64,000 nucleotides of DNA from Actinomycetota bacterium (lineage in GTDB: Bacteria; Actinomycetota; Acidimicrobiia; Acidimicrobiales; Ilumatobacteraceae), in NCBI GenBank assembly GCA_005788205.1, contig SXYT01000076.1, positions 4,802 to 68,801 of the forward strand, written 5' to 3'. Positions 1 through 7,243 of this stretch are shown here, piece after piece; positions within the stretch are counted from its first letter, which is position 1; each line of letters opens with the position of its first letter. The position numbers and the translations under genes are program-made. The notes beneath the pieces were generated by a model. That model saw nothing but the letters and a program-made list of their open reading frames with translations. It did not search any database and was not told where the DNA came from.

Positions 1-465
1 CGCAGCGGGGGAGGTGCGGTGTACCTGCACCCGGACGATTCGGTGTGGGTCGACATCACCATCCCCCACGATGACGAACTCTGGGTCGACGACGTCACCC
101 GGAGCATGCTCTGGGTCGGTGCCGCGTTCACCTCCGTTCTCGGGCAGTCGTTCCCGGTCGGAGCCGTCGCCGTGCATGACGGACCGTTCAGTGCGGGGGT
201 GCTGGCGCGTGCCTATTGCTTTGCTGGTCTTGCGCCGGGCGAGGTGACTGCGGGGGGTGCCAAGCTCGTCGGGGTCAGCCAACGACGAGGGCGCGACGGT
301 GCGCGGATGCAGTGCGTGGTGTATCGCCAGCTCGACCCGGCTGCCTTCGCGCCGTGCTTCGCGGACGGGGAGATCTCGTCGGCCGTGCGCGAGGTGCCGG
401 TTGCGGTCGCACCGGTCGCACCGTCAGCGCTTCTCGACGACCTTCTCGCCGTCCTGGCGCGCTGA
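1..465 (+). CDS. Lipoate-protein ligase A family protein, C-terminal part (5' end outside window)
   Basis: The frame is open from base 1 and ends at TGA 463-465, so this is the last 154 codons of a gene that begins upstream. It opens with RSGGGAVYLHPDD, which resembles the (R)RxGGGAV(Y/F)H motif of lipoate-protein ligases. Further on, GAKLVGVSQRR resembles the segment carrying the conserved lysine of the BPL/LplA/LipB fold. Members attach lipoyl, octanoyl or biotinyl groups to carrier proteins, and the substrate cannot be told from this fragment. The GTG at 19 is an internal codon, not the start. It ends 244 bases before mraZ and is probably a separate transcription unit. Confidence 0.72.
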   Translation, partial: RSGGGAVYLHPDDSVWVDITIPHDDELWVDDVTRSMLWVGAAFTSVLGQSFPVGAVAVHDGPFSAGVLARAYCFAGLAPGEVTAGGAKLVGVSQRRGRDGARMQCVVYRQLDPAAFAPCFADGEISSAVREVPVAVAPVAPSALLDDLLAVLAR

Positions 466-610
466 GTCCCTCCCTCGCGCGGGGCGGGGTCACCCCATCG
501 TCAGCGTTGCCTTCACTGCCGATTGGTGCTCACGCATCGGCCGCACAACCCGCCTTTCGTGAACCCCGCGACCGTGTCAGCCCTGTTCTGGTCGGGGAGG
601 TGGGGGGAAG

Positions 611-655
611 AGTGGCGCAAAGTGGGGTCAAGTGGTTGACAGTGGGGAGTAGTGG
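611..655 (+). promoter_or_regulatory. Predicted MraZ operator: five AGTGG boxes with exact 10-base period
   Basis: AGTGG occurs at 611, 621, 631, 641 and 651, each followed by five variable bases. MraZ of E. coli binds TGGGN repeats separated by 5 bases, and mollicute MraZ binds AAAGTG-type repeats, both with a 10-base period. The array overlaps the -35 and spacer of the mraZ promoter, so it probably mediates autoregulation of the whole division cluster. Confidence 0.85.
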
Positions 656-664
656 GGCTAATGT
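636..664 (+). promoter_or_regulatory. Predicted housekeeping-sigma promoter of the mraZ/dcw operon
   Basis: A consensus -35 TTGACA (636-641) is followed after exactly 17 bases by TAATGT (659-664), which fits TANNNT. Transcription would start near 671, about 40 bases before the mraZ start codon. MraZ boxes 3 to 5 lie inside or next to these elements. Confidence 0.8.
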
Positions 665-668
665 CACA

Positions 669-699
669 CCCTGACAGGGCGGTCTTCGCCCGGTCAGGG
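669..699 (+). promoter_or_regulatory. Hairpin in the mraZ 5' leader overlapping the ribosome-binding site
   Basis: CCCTGAC (669-675) pairs with GTCAGGG (693-699). Inside it GGGCG (677-681) pairs with CGCCC (687-691), with one A-G mismatch and a 5-base loop. The 3' arm includes the first bases of the mraZ Shine-Dalgarno GGGAGG (697-702), so the fold could limit translation or cap the 5' end of the transcript. Confidence 0.6.
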
Positions 700-709
700 A
701 GGCGGAGAA

Positions 710-1126
710 GTGTTCGTTGGGGCGCACGAGAGGCAGCTCGACCCGAAGGGTCGCATCGCCCTGCCCGCGCCGTACCGCCCCCGACTCGAGCCCCGCTGTT
801 ATCTCGCCTTCGGCCGGGACAAGTGCATCGACGTGATGACCGCCGAGGCCTTCGAGCTCCTCGGCCAGGAGGCTGTCGAGAAAGTGAAGAAGGGCGAGAT
901 GAGCCGTGCCGAGCAGCGCGCCCTGGCCTTCAACTCCGTCGAAGTCGTGATCGATGCCCAGGGCAGGATCAACCTCTCCGAGGAGTTCCGCGCCTATGCG
1001 GGGCTCATGCTCAATTCCAGGATCGTCGTGGCCGGCTCGTTCGACCGCGTCGAGATCTGGGACCCCGCCCGTTACGAGCGCGTTGCGCTCGAGGGCACCG
1101 AACAGATCGCAGGAGCGGACGCGTGA
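710..1126 (+). CDS. mraZ: Transcriptional regulator MraZ
   Basis: This 138-residue protein is the DNA-binding regulator that heads the division and cell-wall cluster. It forms ring-shaped oligomers and represses its own operon in bacteria where it has been studied. Two SpoVT/AbrB-like halves are visible, each with the family DxxxR motif: LDPKGRIALP near residue 10 and IDAQGRINL near residue 84. GTG 710 is the start, supported by GGGAGG 7 bases upstream and by the N-terminus MFVGAHERQLDPKGR. Its likely operator lies directly upstream at 611-655. A structured 173-base gap separates it from rsmH, unlike the overlapping genes further on. Confidence 0.97.
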   Translation: MFVGAHERQLDPKGRIALPAPYRPRLEPRCYLAFGRDKCIDVMTAEAFELLGQEAVEKVKKGEMSRAEQRALAFNSVEVVIDAQGRINLSEEFRAYAGLMLNSRIVVAGSFDRVEIWDPARYERVALEGTEQIAGADA

Positions 1127-1164
1127 TCCATCATGGCGCCAACTCCCGCACAACACACCGAGGA

Positions 1165-1292
1165 CCTTCGGTCTTCGGCAGTCTCCCGGACGACACGGTG
1201 GTCAGCTCCAACTCCGCCCGCTGTCATCGCGTCTGCACCGGGGAGAAATCCGGGCAGCATTTGCCGTCCGGGAGGCTGCCGAGGGCCGAGGG
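1165..1292 (+). ncRNA. Structured RNA leader of rsmH with a 28-pair closing stem (candidate mraW RNA motif)
   Basis: Bases 1165-1192 pair with 1265-1292 without interruption: 24 Watson-Crick and 4 G-U pairs. The 72-base loop holds a second hairpin, in which 1233-1241 pairs with 1250-1257 with one bulged A and an 8-base loop. The 3' arm contains GAGGG (1288-1292), the only good ribosome-binding site for the rsmH ATG at 1300, so the stem should block rsmH translation until it is opened. A conserved mraW RNA motif is known from actinobacteria in this position. The match to it is an inference from location and structure, not from a covariance search. Confidence 0.75.
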
Positions 1293-1299
1293 ATGCCCG

Positions 1300-2247
1300 A
1301 TGAGCAACGGGTTCTCCCATGCCCCGGTCATGCTCGAGGAGATCCTCGGGGTGTTTCAGGGGATGGATACCGGCGTCTTCGTCGACGCCACGCTCGGTGG
1401 GGCCGGCCATGCGGCCGCCGTGCTGGCCGCGCACCCCGGTGTGACACTTCTCGGCATCGACCAGGACGATGCGGCGCTCGCCGCCGCGGCGTCCCGTCTG
1501 GATGCGGCAGGTCTTGGCGGGCGCGCCGCCCTCCGGCGCGCCCGCGTCGAAACCGTGGGTCAAGTGGTGGAAGGAGAGGGCATCGGCGTGGTGGCCGGTG
1601 CCCTCTTCGACCTCGGCGTGTCCTCACCCCAGTTCGACGTCGCCGAGCGGGGTTTCTCCTACAGGCACGATGCCGCCCTCGACATGCGGATGGACAGGTC
1701 GCGCACCCTCACGGCCGCGACCGTCGTCAACACCTATGACACCGACTCCCTCGCACGGATCATCGGTGAGAACTCCGACGAACGGTTTGCCGGCCGCATT
1801 GCCCGCGCCATCGTGGCGAACAGGCCTGTCCGCGGGACCGCCCACCTGTCCGAGATCGTGACCGCGGCGATTCCTGCCGCGACACGCCGCCGCGGCGGGC
1901 ACCCCGCCACGCGCACGGTCCAGGCCCTGCGCATCGAGGTGAACCAGGAACTCGAGATTCTTCCCGGCGCGCTCAGTGCGGCAATCGCGGTGCTGGCGCC
2001 GGGCGCCCGGCTCGCCGTGCTCTCGTACCATTCGGGCGAGGACCGCATCGTCAAGTCCGTGATGCGCGACGCCGAGACGGGCGGGTGCACCTGCCGGCCG
2101 GGCCTCCCGTGCGGATGCGGGGCAGTGCCCACCGTGCGCAGGGTGAGGGCAAGCCGTGAGGCGACGCCGGCCGAGACCGCCGCGAACCCGCGGGCCGCAT
2201 CTGCACGCCTCCGCGTCGTGGAAAAGACCGAGGGTGCGGTCCGCTGA
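1300..2247 (+). CDS. rsmH: 16S rRNA (cytosine(1402)-N4)-methyltransferase RsmH (MraW)
   Basis: RsmH uses SAM to N4-methylate C1402 in the decoding centre of 16S rRNA. The protein is 315 residues, the usual length. It begins MSNGFSHAPVMLEE, then carries the SAM-binding segment FVDATLGGAGHA and the downstream LFDLGVSSPQFD block. A C-terminal GARLAVLSYHSGEDRIVK matches the family block normally written SFHSLEDRIVK. ATG 1300 is chosen over the much longer open frame from 652, which would overlap mraZ. Its ribosome-binding site GAGGG (1288-1292) lies within the long RNA stem described above. It overlaps ftsL by one base. Confidence 0.97.
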   Translation: MSNGFSHAPVMLEEILGVFQGMDTGVFVDATLGGAGHAAAVLAAHPGVTLLGIDQDDAALAAAASRLDAAGLGGRAALRRARVETVGQVVEGEGIGVVAGALFDLGVSSPQFDVAERGFSYRHDAALDMRMDRSRTLTAATVVNTYDTDSLARIIGENSDERFAGRIARAIVANRPVRGTAHLSEIVTAAIPAATRRRGGHPATRTVQALRIEVNQELEILPGALSAAIAVLAPGARLAVLSYHSGEDRIVKSVMRDAETGGCTCRPGLPCGCGAVPTVRRVRASREATPAETAANPRAASARLRVVEKTEGAVR

Positions 2248-2702
2248 TGGCGCTCGCACTACGACTTGCATCGGTCCTGCCCGACAGGGACGGGACACGC
2301 CTCACTCTCGTGCCGGCGCGCACCAGGAGGCTGCCCCTGCCCATCGTGATGACGTGCCTCGTCATCATCAGCATGTTCGCGGTGGTGACCCTGACCACGC
2401 ACATGGCGAGCCAGCAGATGCGGATCGACAGGCTCAACACCGACATCATCCGTGCGAGGAACAACTACGACAAGCTCCGCGCCGAGCGGGCGAGGTTCCA
2501 GTCCCCCCAGTACCTCACGGACCGCGCGAAGTCGATGGGCATGGTGCCGGGAACCCAGACGAGAATGGTCGAGGTGCCGGTGGATGCCGCAGTCCTCGTC
2601 GCGACGGGGGTCGGCAAGGTCGACTCCGACGTGGCTGACTCGAGGGAGAGCCCGCTGGATGAGTTCGGCCGGATGAAGCGCACCGGCGGGGCCGCCCCGT
2701 GA
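2247..2702 (+). CDS. ftsL: Cell division protein FtsL-like, single-pass membrane protein
   Basis: This 151-residue protein has a short basic cytoplasmic N-terminus and one membrane helix (about residues 31-53, LPIVMTCLVIISMFAVV). A leucine/arginine-rich coiled-coil-like stretch follows (about 58-90), then a flexible periplasmic tail. That layout and its place between rsmH and ftsI identify it as FtsL, which joins the FtsB/FtsQ complex and helps activate FtsWI at the septum. Sequence similarity in this family is weak, so the call leans on topology and gene order. It shares one base with rsmH and four with ftsI, suggesting translational coupling. Confidence 0.85.
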   Translation: MALALRLASVLPDRDGTRLTLVPARTRRLPLPIVMTCLVIISMFAVVTLTTHMASQQMRIDRLNTDIIRARNNYDKLRAERARFQSPQYLTDRAKSMGMVPGTQTRMVEVPVDAAVLVATGVGKVDSDVADSRESPLDEFGRMKRTGGAAP

Positions 2703-4741
2703 CCGCGCCGGCGGGGATCCGGCGCGGCAGTCGTTCACACGGCAATGCGCGCACACGTGACACGTCTGTCCCGGGGCGGACGCAATCGTCCCGCAAGCCG
2801 GCGTCGCGGCAGTCGACTGCGTCATCGCGGCAGTCGACTGCGAATGCCGCAGCGCGCCGTCCCGCGTCGCGTCCGTCAGGTCGCGGGTCGTCCTCGCACG
2901 CCCGCGGCGGGTCGACGCACGACCGCAGGCCCCCGGCCCGCCCGGTCCGCCCCACCCGCCACGTCCGTCCTGCCGTCAGCCTGAAGAAGGAATCCCAGGA
3001 GGTGGACCAGCGAATGCGCGACCGTCTGCGCTGGGTCGTCATTCTCGTGGTGTTCGCGATGGCCTGTCTCGTGGTCCGCGTGGCGATGCTGAAGACCGTC
3101 GACCGTTCCGGCTACCTGGAGGCGAGCATCGACCAGCGCACCCGCGTGAACACGCTGCGCGCCAGCAGGGGAGTGATCTTCGACCGCAACGGGCACGAAC
3201 TCGCGCTCTCCGTGCCGACGAACACGCTGTGGGCGGACCCGAGGGCGATCATCGACCCGCCGGCCACTGCCCGTGCCATCGCGGGAATGCTCGGGATGAG
3301 CCCGCAGGATGAGGCTGCACTCGCAGAGCGCCTGTCGCGCAGCGGCCAGAAGTTCTCCTATGTCGCGCGTGAACTGTCGAAGGACGTGGTGAAGTCGGTG
3401 CTGGCGCTGAATCTCACGGGCATCTACTCGTACATCGAGCCTGCCCGTGTCGTGGAGAGCGGGGCTGCGCAGGCGCTCATCGGCACGACGGACCCCGACG
3501 GCCTCGGCACATCGGGTCTCGAGCTGCAGTACGACACCGTCCTCACCGGTGCCGACGGGACGCAGGTGCGCCAGGTCGACAACCAGGGCCGTTCGATCGC
3601 CGGCGAGGGCAGCATCACGAACCAACCCGTGCCCGGTGACGACCTTGTGCTCTCCATCGACAGGACGATCCAGTACCAGATGGACGCGGCGGTCATCGCC
3701 CGGGTTGAGCGACTGTCAGCGAAGGGCGGCACGGCGATCGCAATCGATTCCCGCACCGGCGAGATCATCGCGATGTCGAACGTGAAGCGTCGTGCGGACG
3801 GCACCGTGGCGGTCGCACAGGGGAACCTCGCGGCAGTCGAGGCCTACGAACCGGGCTCCGTCGCGAAGGTCTTCAGCGTCAGCGCGGCGGTCAACGAGGG
3901 CATGGTCGGGCCGTCCACCGTGCTCCGGGTCCCCGGGGTCGTGCGCATCGATGACTTCACGATCCGCGACGCGTGGCCGCACGGACCGATCGACATGTCG
4001 GTGCGGGGGATCCTGAGCGAGAGTTCCAACATCGGCACGATGATGGTGGCCGAGAAGATTCCGTTCACGAAGCTCCATGACTACCTGTCGGCGTTCGGCT
4101 TCGGCAGACACTCAGGGCTCCAGTACCCGGGCGAGAGCCGCGGTTCCCTGAAGTCGGTCAAGAAGACCTACGGCACAGAGCGCTCCACGGTGTCCTACGG
4201 GTACGGATTCTCCTCGACTGCGCTGCAGATGGTGAGCGCCTTCAACGCCGTCGCAAACGGGGGTACGTTCGTGGAGCCCCGCCTCGTCACCGCGACCATC
4301 GACCGCGCGGGCAGGAGGCAGGAGATGGAGCCGTCGAAGACACGCAAGGTCATCGAGCCGGCCACTGCCGCCGTCCTGACCGACATCCTGCGGGATGCGG
4401 TGTGCACGGGCACTGGCGAGAAGGCCAAGGTGAAGGGCATGGAGATCGCAGGCAAGACGGGAACCGGCTACAAGCTGCAGGCAAACGGCACGTACAGCAC
4501 CGATGCGGGCGGTCGCCGTTACTTCGCCTCATTCGTCGGGTTCTTCCCGGCACAGGCACCGCGGGTGACGATGCTCGTGTCCATCGACGAGCCGAACTCG
4601 TCGTCGATCGACCGCTTCGGTGGCACGGCGGCCGCGCCGGTGTTCGCCCAGCTGGTGCCGACCATCATGAACGAATTCGGCATCGAGCCGACCGGGCCGG
4701 ACGCCGGCTGTGACGGTCGCGCCGCGACTCTCGGCCACTGA
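2699..4741 (+). CDS. ftsI: Peptidoglycan transpeptidase FtsI (class B penicillin-binding protein 3)
   Basis: FtsI cross-links septal peptidoglycan with its partner FtsW. Of 680 residues, the first ~110 form an unusual cytoplasmic tail rich in Arg, Ser and Pro. The membrane anchor is about 112-132 (WVVILVVFAMACLVV). A class-B dimerisation domain follows (RASRGVIFDRNG), then the transpeptidase domain. Its three motifs are intact: SVAK with catalytic Ser387 and Lys390, SSN at 442-444, and KTGT at 586-589. No PASTA repeats are seen at the C-terminus. GTG 2699 overlaps the ftsL stop. A duplicated 18-base palindromic repeat lies in the tail-coding part. Confidence 0.97.
   Translation: MTAPAGIRRGSRSHGNARTRDTSVPGRTQSSRKPASRQSTASSRQSTANAAARRPASRPSGRGSSSHARGGSTHDRRPPARPVRPTRHVRPAVSLKKESQEVDQRMRDRLRWVVILVVFAMACLVVRVAMLKTVDRSGYLEASIDQRTRVNTLRASRGVIFDRNGHELALSVPTNTLWADPRAIIDPPATARAIAGMLGMSPQDEAALAERLSRSGQKFSYVARELSKDVVKSVLALNLTGIYSYIEPARVVESGAAQALIGTTDPDGLGTSGLELQYDTVLTGADGTQVRQVDNQGRSIAGEGSITNQPVPGDDLVLSIDRTIQYQMDAAVIARVERLSAKGGTAIAIDSRTGEIIAMSNVKRRADGTVAVAQGNLAAVEAYEPGSVAKVFSVSAAVNEGMVGPSTVLRVPGVVRIDDFTIRDAWPHGPIDMSVRGILSESSNIGTMMVAEKIPFTKLHDYLSAFGFGRHSGLQYPGESRGSLKSVKKTYGTERSTVSYGYGFSSTALQMVSAFNAVANGGTFVEPRLVTATIDRAGRRQEMEPSKTRKVIEPATAAVLTDILRDAVCTGTGEKAKVKGMEIAGKTGTGYKLQANGTYSTDAGGRRYFASFVGFFPAQAPRVTMLVSIDEPNSSSIDRFGGTAAAPVFAQLVPTIMNEFGIEPTGPDAGCDGRAATLGH
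2804..2842 (+). repeat. Two 18-base direct repeats, each containing the palindrome GCAGTCGACTGC
   Basis: TCGCGGCAGTCGACTGCG occurs at 2804-2821 and again at 2825-2842, a period of 21 bases (two helical turns). Each copy holds the 12-base perfect palindrome GCAGTCGACTGC. They encode the repeated SRQSTA stretch of the FtsI tail and may be a recent duplication or a protein-binding site. Confidence 0.8.
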
Positions 4742-6188
4742 CGGGGCGCCCGTGTCCCGCCGTTCCGTCGAACCCGCCACGGCATCAGCGGTGGCCACCC
4801 TCGCGGGAGGGTCGGTCGCTGCTGGCGACCGAGGGGCGAGCGTCACGGGCCTGTCTGATGACTCGCGCACGGTGGCCGCGGGCGACATTTTCTTCTGCAT
4901 CCGCGGTGAGTCGACCGATGGGCACGACGCGGCCGCCGCGGCGGTGTCGGCCGGTGCCTCGGCGCTCGTCGTCGACCATGTCCTGGACGGCGTGCCGAGT
5001 GCGGTCGCCCAGATCGTCGTGCCCGACGTGAGAGCCTCCGTGGGTCCCGTCGCCGCGGCACTCACGGGGAACCCCGCCTCGCACCTGCGGATGGTGGCGG
5101 TGACGGGAACGAACGGCAAGACCTCGACGGCGCGGTTCATCGCCGACATCCTCAATGCAGCGGGGCAGAGCACGGAGGTGATCGGGACGCTCTCGGGTGT
5201 GCGGACCACCCCGGAGCCGGTCGAGATCCACGGGCTGCTGGCAGATGCCGTCACTGCGGGCATCGACACCGTGGTCATGGAGGTGTCGTCGCACGCACTC
5301 GTCCTCTGCCGGGTCGACGGCATCGTCTTCGACGTTGCCGTGTTCACGAACCTGTCGCGTGACCACCTGGACTTCCACGGGACCATGCAGGACTACTTCG
5401 CCGCGAAGGCATCCCTGTTCACCCCCTTGCGCACGCGTGCCGCGGTGGTGAACACGGGGGATGAGCACGGACGCAGGATCGCGGAGGCGTGCTCGGTCCC
5501 ACTCGTCACCTACTCCATCGCCGACGCACAGGGACTCGACGTCGGCGCGGACAGCATGACGTTCGTGTGGCGCGGTGCACGCGTGGAGGCCCCGGTCGGC
5601 GGACGGTTCATGGCTGAGAACGTCATCGCGGCGGCAAGCGCCGCCGTGGCGTGCGGTATCGACGCAGCCACCGCCGCCGGCGCGTGCTCCGCACTCGAGC
5701 CGGTTCCCGGCAGGCACGAGTCCGTGCCCACAGGTGCGGATTACTCCGTGATCGTCGACTACGCCCACACGCCGGAGGCGCTCACAATGTTGCTCGCATC
5801 CGTGCGCGCAGTCGCGAAGGGCCGTGTCATCGTCGTGTTCGGGTGCGGAGGGGACCGTGACCGCGGGAAGAGACCGGAGATGGGTGCGGCTGCCGCGGCC
5901 GGCGCGGATGTCGTCATCGTCACGTCCGACAACCCCCGCGGAGAGTCTCCCGGCGCGGTCATCGATGACATCACTGCAGGAATCCACGGCACTTCTGCCC
6001 AGGTGGAGACGCAGCAGGACAGGGCGGCGGCGATTGCATCCGCCATCGGGCGCACCCGAAGTGGTGACATAGTGGTCATTGCAGGGAAGGGCCACGAGCC
6101 CTACCAGGAGGTGGCGGGCGTTCTCGTGCCGTTCTCCGACGTGGAAGTCGCGCGGGTCGCGATCGAGGGAAGGAGCACAGCGCGGTGA
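4710..6188 (+). CDS. murE: UDP-MurNAc-L-Ala-D-Glu:meso-2,6-diaminopimelate ligase MurE
   Basis: MurE adds the third stem-peptide residue to UDP-MurNAc-L-Ala-D-Glu in the cytoplasm, using ATP. The 492 residues show the Mur-ligase ATP loop VTGTNGKTSTARF and the central block EVSSHALVL. DNPR at 407-410 is the signature of meso-diaminopimelate rather than lysine specificity, so the wall should be DAP-type. GKGHEPYQ lies near the C-terminus. The start is uncertain: GTG 4710 overlaps ftsI by 32 bases, while an in-frame GTG at 4752 would avoid the overlap and lose only 14 residues. mraY follows directly with a 4-base overlap; murF, usually between them, is absent. Confidence 0.96.
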   Translation: MTVAPRLSATDGAPVSRRSVEPATASAVATLAGGSVAAGDRGASVTGLSDDSRTVAAGDIFFCIRGESTDGHDAAAAAVSAGASALVVDHVLDGVPSAVAQIVVPDVRASVGPVAAALTGNPASHLRMVAVTGTNGKTSTARFIADILNAAGQSTEVIGTLSGVRTTPEPVEIHGLLADAVTAGIDTVVMEVSSHALVLCRVDGIVFDVAVFTNLSRDHLDFHGTMQDYFAAKASLFTPLRTRAAVVNTGDEHGRRIAEACSVPLVTYSIADAQGLDVGADSMTFVWRGARVEAPVGGRFMAENVIAAASAAVACGIDAATAAGACSALEPVPGRHESVPTGADYSVIVDYAHTPEALTMLLASVRAVAKGRVIVVFGCGGDRDRGKRPEMGAAAAAGADVVIVTSDNPRGESPGAVIDDITAGIHGTSAQVETQQDRAAAIASAIGRTRSGDIVVIAGKGHEPYQEVAGVLVPFSDVEVARVAIEGRSTAR

Positions 6189-7243
6189 TTGCGGTCCTGA
6201 TCGGCGGTGCCGTGTCGATGTTCCTCTCGCTGTTCGGGACGAGGTGGATGATCGGGTTCTTCGCGTCCCTCGGGATGGGCCAGCCCATACTCGGTTCGGA
6301 GGACCACGGCCCCGTGCACCACATGAAGAAGCAGGGGACCGCGACCATGGGGGGGATCGCGATCCTTCTGTCCGCGTTCGTCGGGTGGCTCGTCGCCCAC
6401 CTGCGGGACGGGATCGCGCTCTCGGACCAGGCGATGATCATGTGGGCCGCGGTGCTCGTGCTCGGGTTCATGGGTTTTCTCGACGACTTCCTGAAGGTGC
6501 GCAAGGCGCACAACAGGGGAATCCTCTGGAAGAAGAAGGGCTACATCACCTTCGGTCTCGTCGTGGTCCTCATGACGTGGCTGCTTCTCGGCACCGGCGT
6601 CAGCGAGACGCTCTCCTTCACGCGCTTCGATCTGCCGGGATGGGATCTCTCTGCGCCGCTGTGGGTCATCTGGACCTCGGTGATGGTGTGGTCCACCACG
6701 AACGCCGTCAATGTGACGGACGGTCTCGACGGCCTGGCCGCCGGGTCGGCCCTGTTCGGCTTTCTCGCCTTCACCGTCATCGCATACTGGGCGTTCAGGA
6801 ATCCGGACGTCTACCGCCTGGTGAACCCGCTCGACCTCGCGGTCTTCTCTGCCGCGATGGCCGGTGCCTGCGGGGGCTTCCTGTGGTGGAACGCCGCACC
6901 GGCACGGATCTTCATGGGCGATGTCGGCGCCCTCGGCATCGGGGGAGCGCTCGGGCTCCTCGCGGTCACGACCAACACCCACATGCTGCTGCCCCTCATC
7001 TGCGCCCTGAACGTGATGGAGGCAGGGAGCGTGGCGCTGCAGATGGGCGTCTTCAAGGCGTCAGGCCGCACGCGCCGCCTCTTTCGCATGTCGCCGGTCC
7101 ACCACCACTTCGAGCTCCTCGGTTGGCCGGAGACCACGGTCATCATCCGCTTCTGGATCATCTCGGGTCTCTGTGTGGCCGCGGCTCTCGCGATCTTCAT
7201 CGCCGACTTCACCTCGATCGCGGACAGCCTCGGGGGTCGTTGA
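6185..7243 (+). CDS. mraY: Phospho-N-acetylmuramoyl-pentapeptide transferase MraY
   Basis: MraY transfers phospho-MurNAc-pentapeptide to undecaprenyl phosphate, forming lipid I at the inner membrane face. The 352-residue protein has about ten membrane helices. Family motifs are present: KKQGTATMGGI near the N-terminus, the Asp pair in GFLDDFLK, NAVNVTDGLDGLA, FMGDVGALGIGG (Ser is more usual than this Ala) and the histidine motif MSPVHHHFELLGW. GTG 6185 overlaps the murE stop, and its own stop overlaps the murD start by one base. Confidence 0.97.
   Translation: MIAVLIGGAVSMFLSLFGTRWMIGFFASLGMGQPILGSEDHGPVHHMKKQGTATMGGIAILLSAFVGWLVAHLRDGIALSDQAMIMWAAVLVLGFMGFLDDFLKVRKAHNRGILWKKKGYITFGLVVVLMTWLLLGTGVSETLSFTRFDLPGWDLSAPLWVIWTSVMVWSTTNAVNVTDGLDGLAAGSALFGFLAFTVIAYWAFRNPDVYRLVNPLDLAVFSAAMAGACGGFLWWNAAPARIFMGDVGALGIGGALGLLAVTTNTHMLLPLICALNVMEAGSVALQMGVFKASGRTRRLFRMSPVHHHFELLGWPETTVIIRFWIISGLCVAAALAIFIADFTSIADSLGGR

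Noticed and set aside
652..1299. Long N-terminal extension of rsmH
   Set aside because: The frame is open but lies over mraZ and the structured leader. The conserved RsmH start is at 1300.
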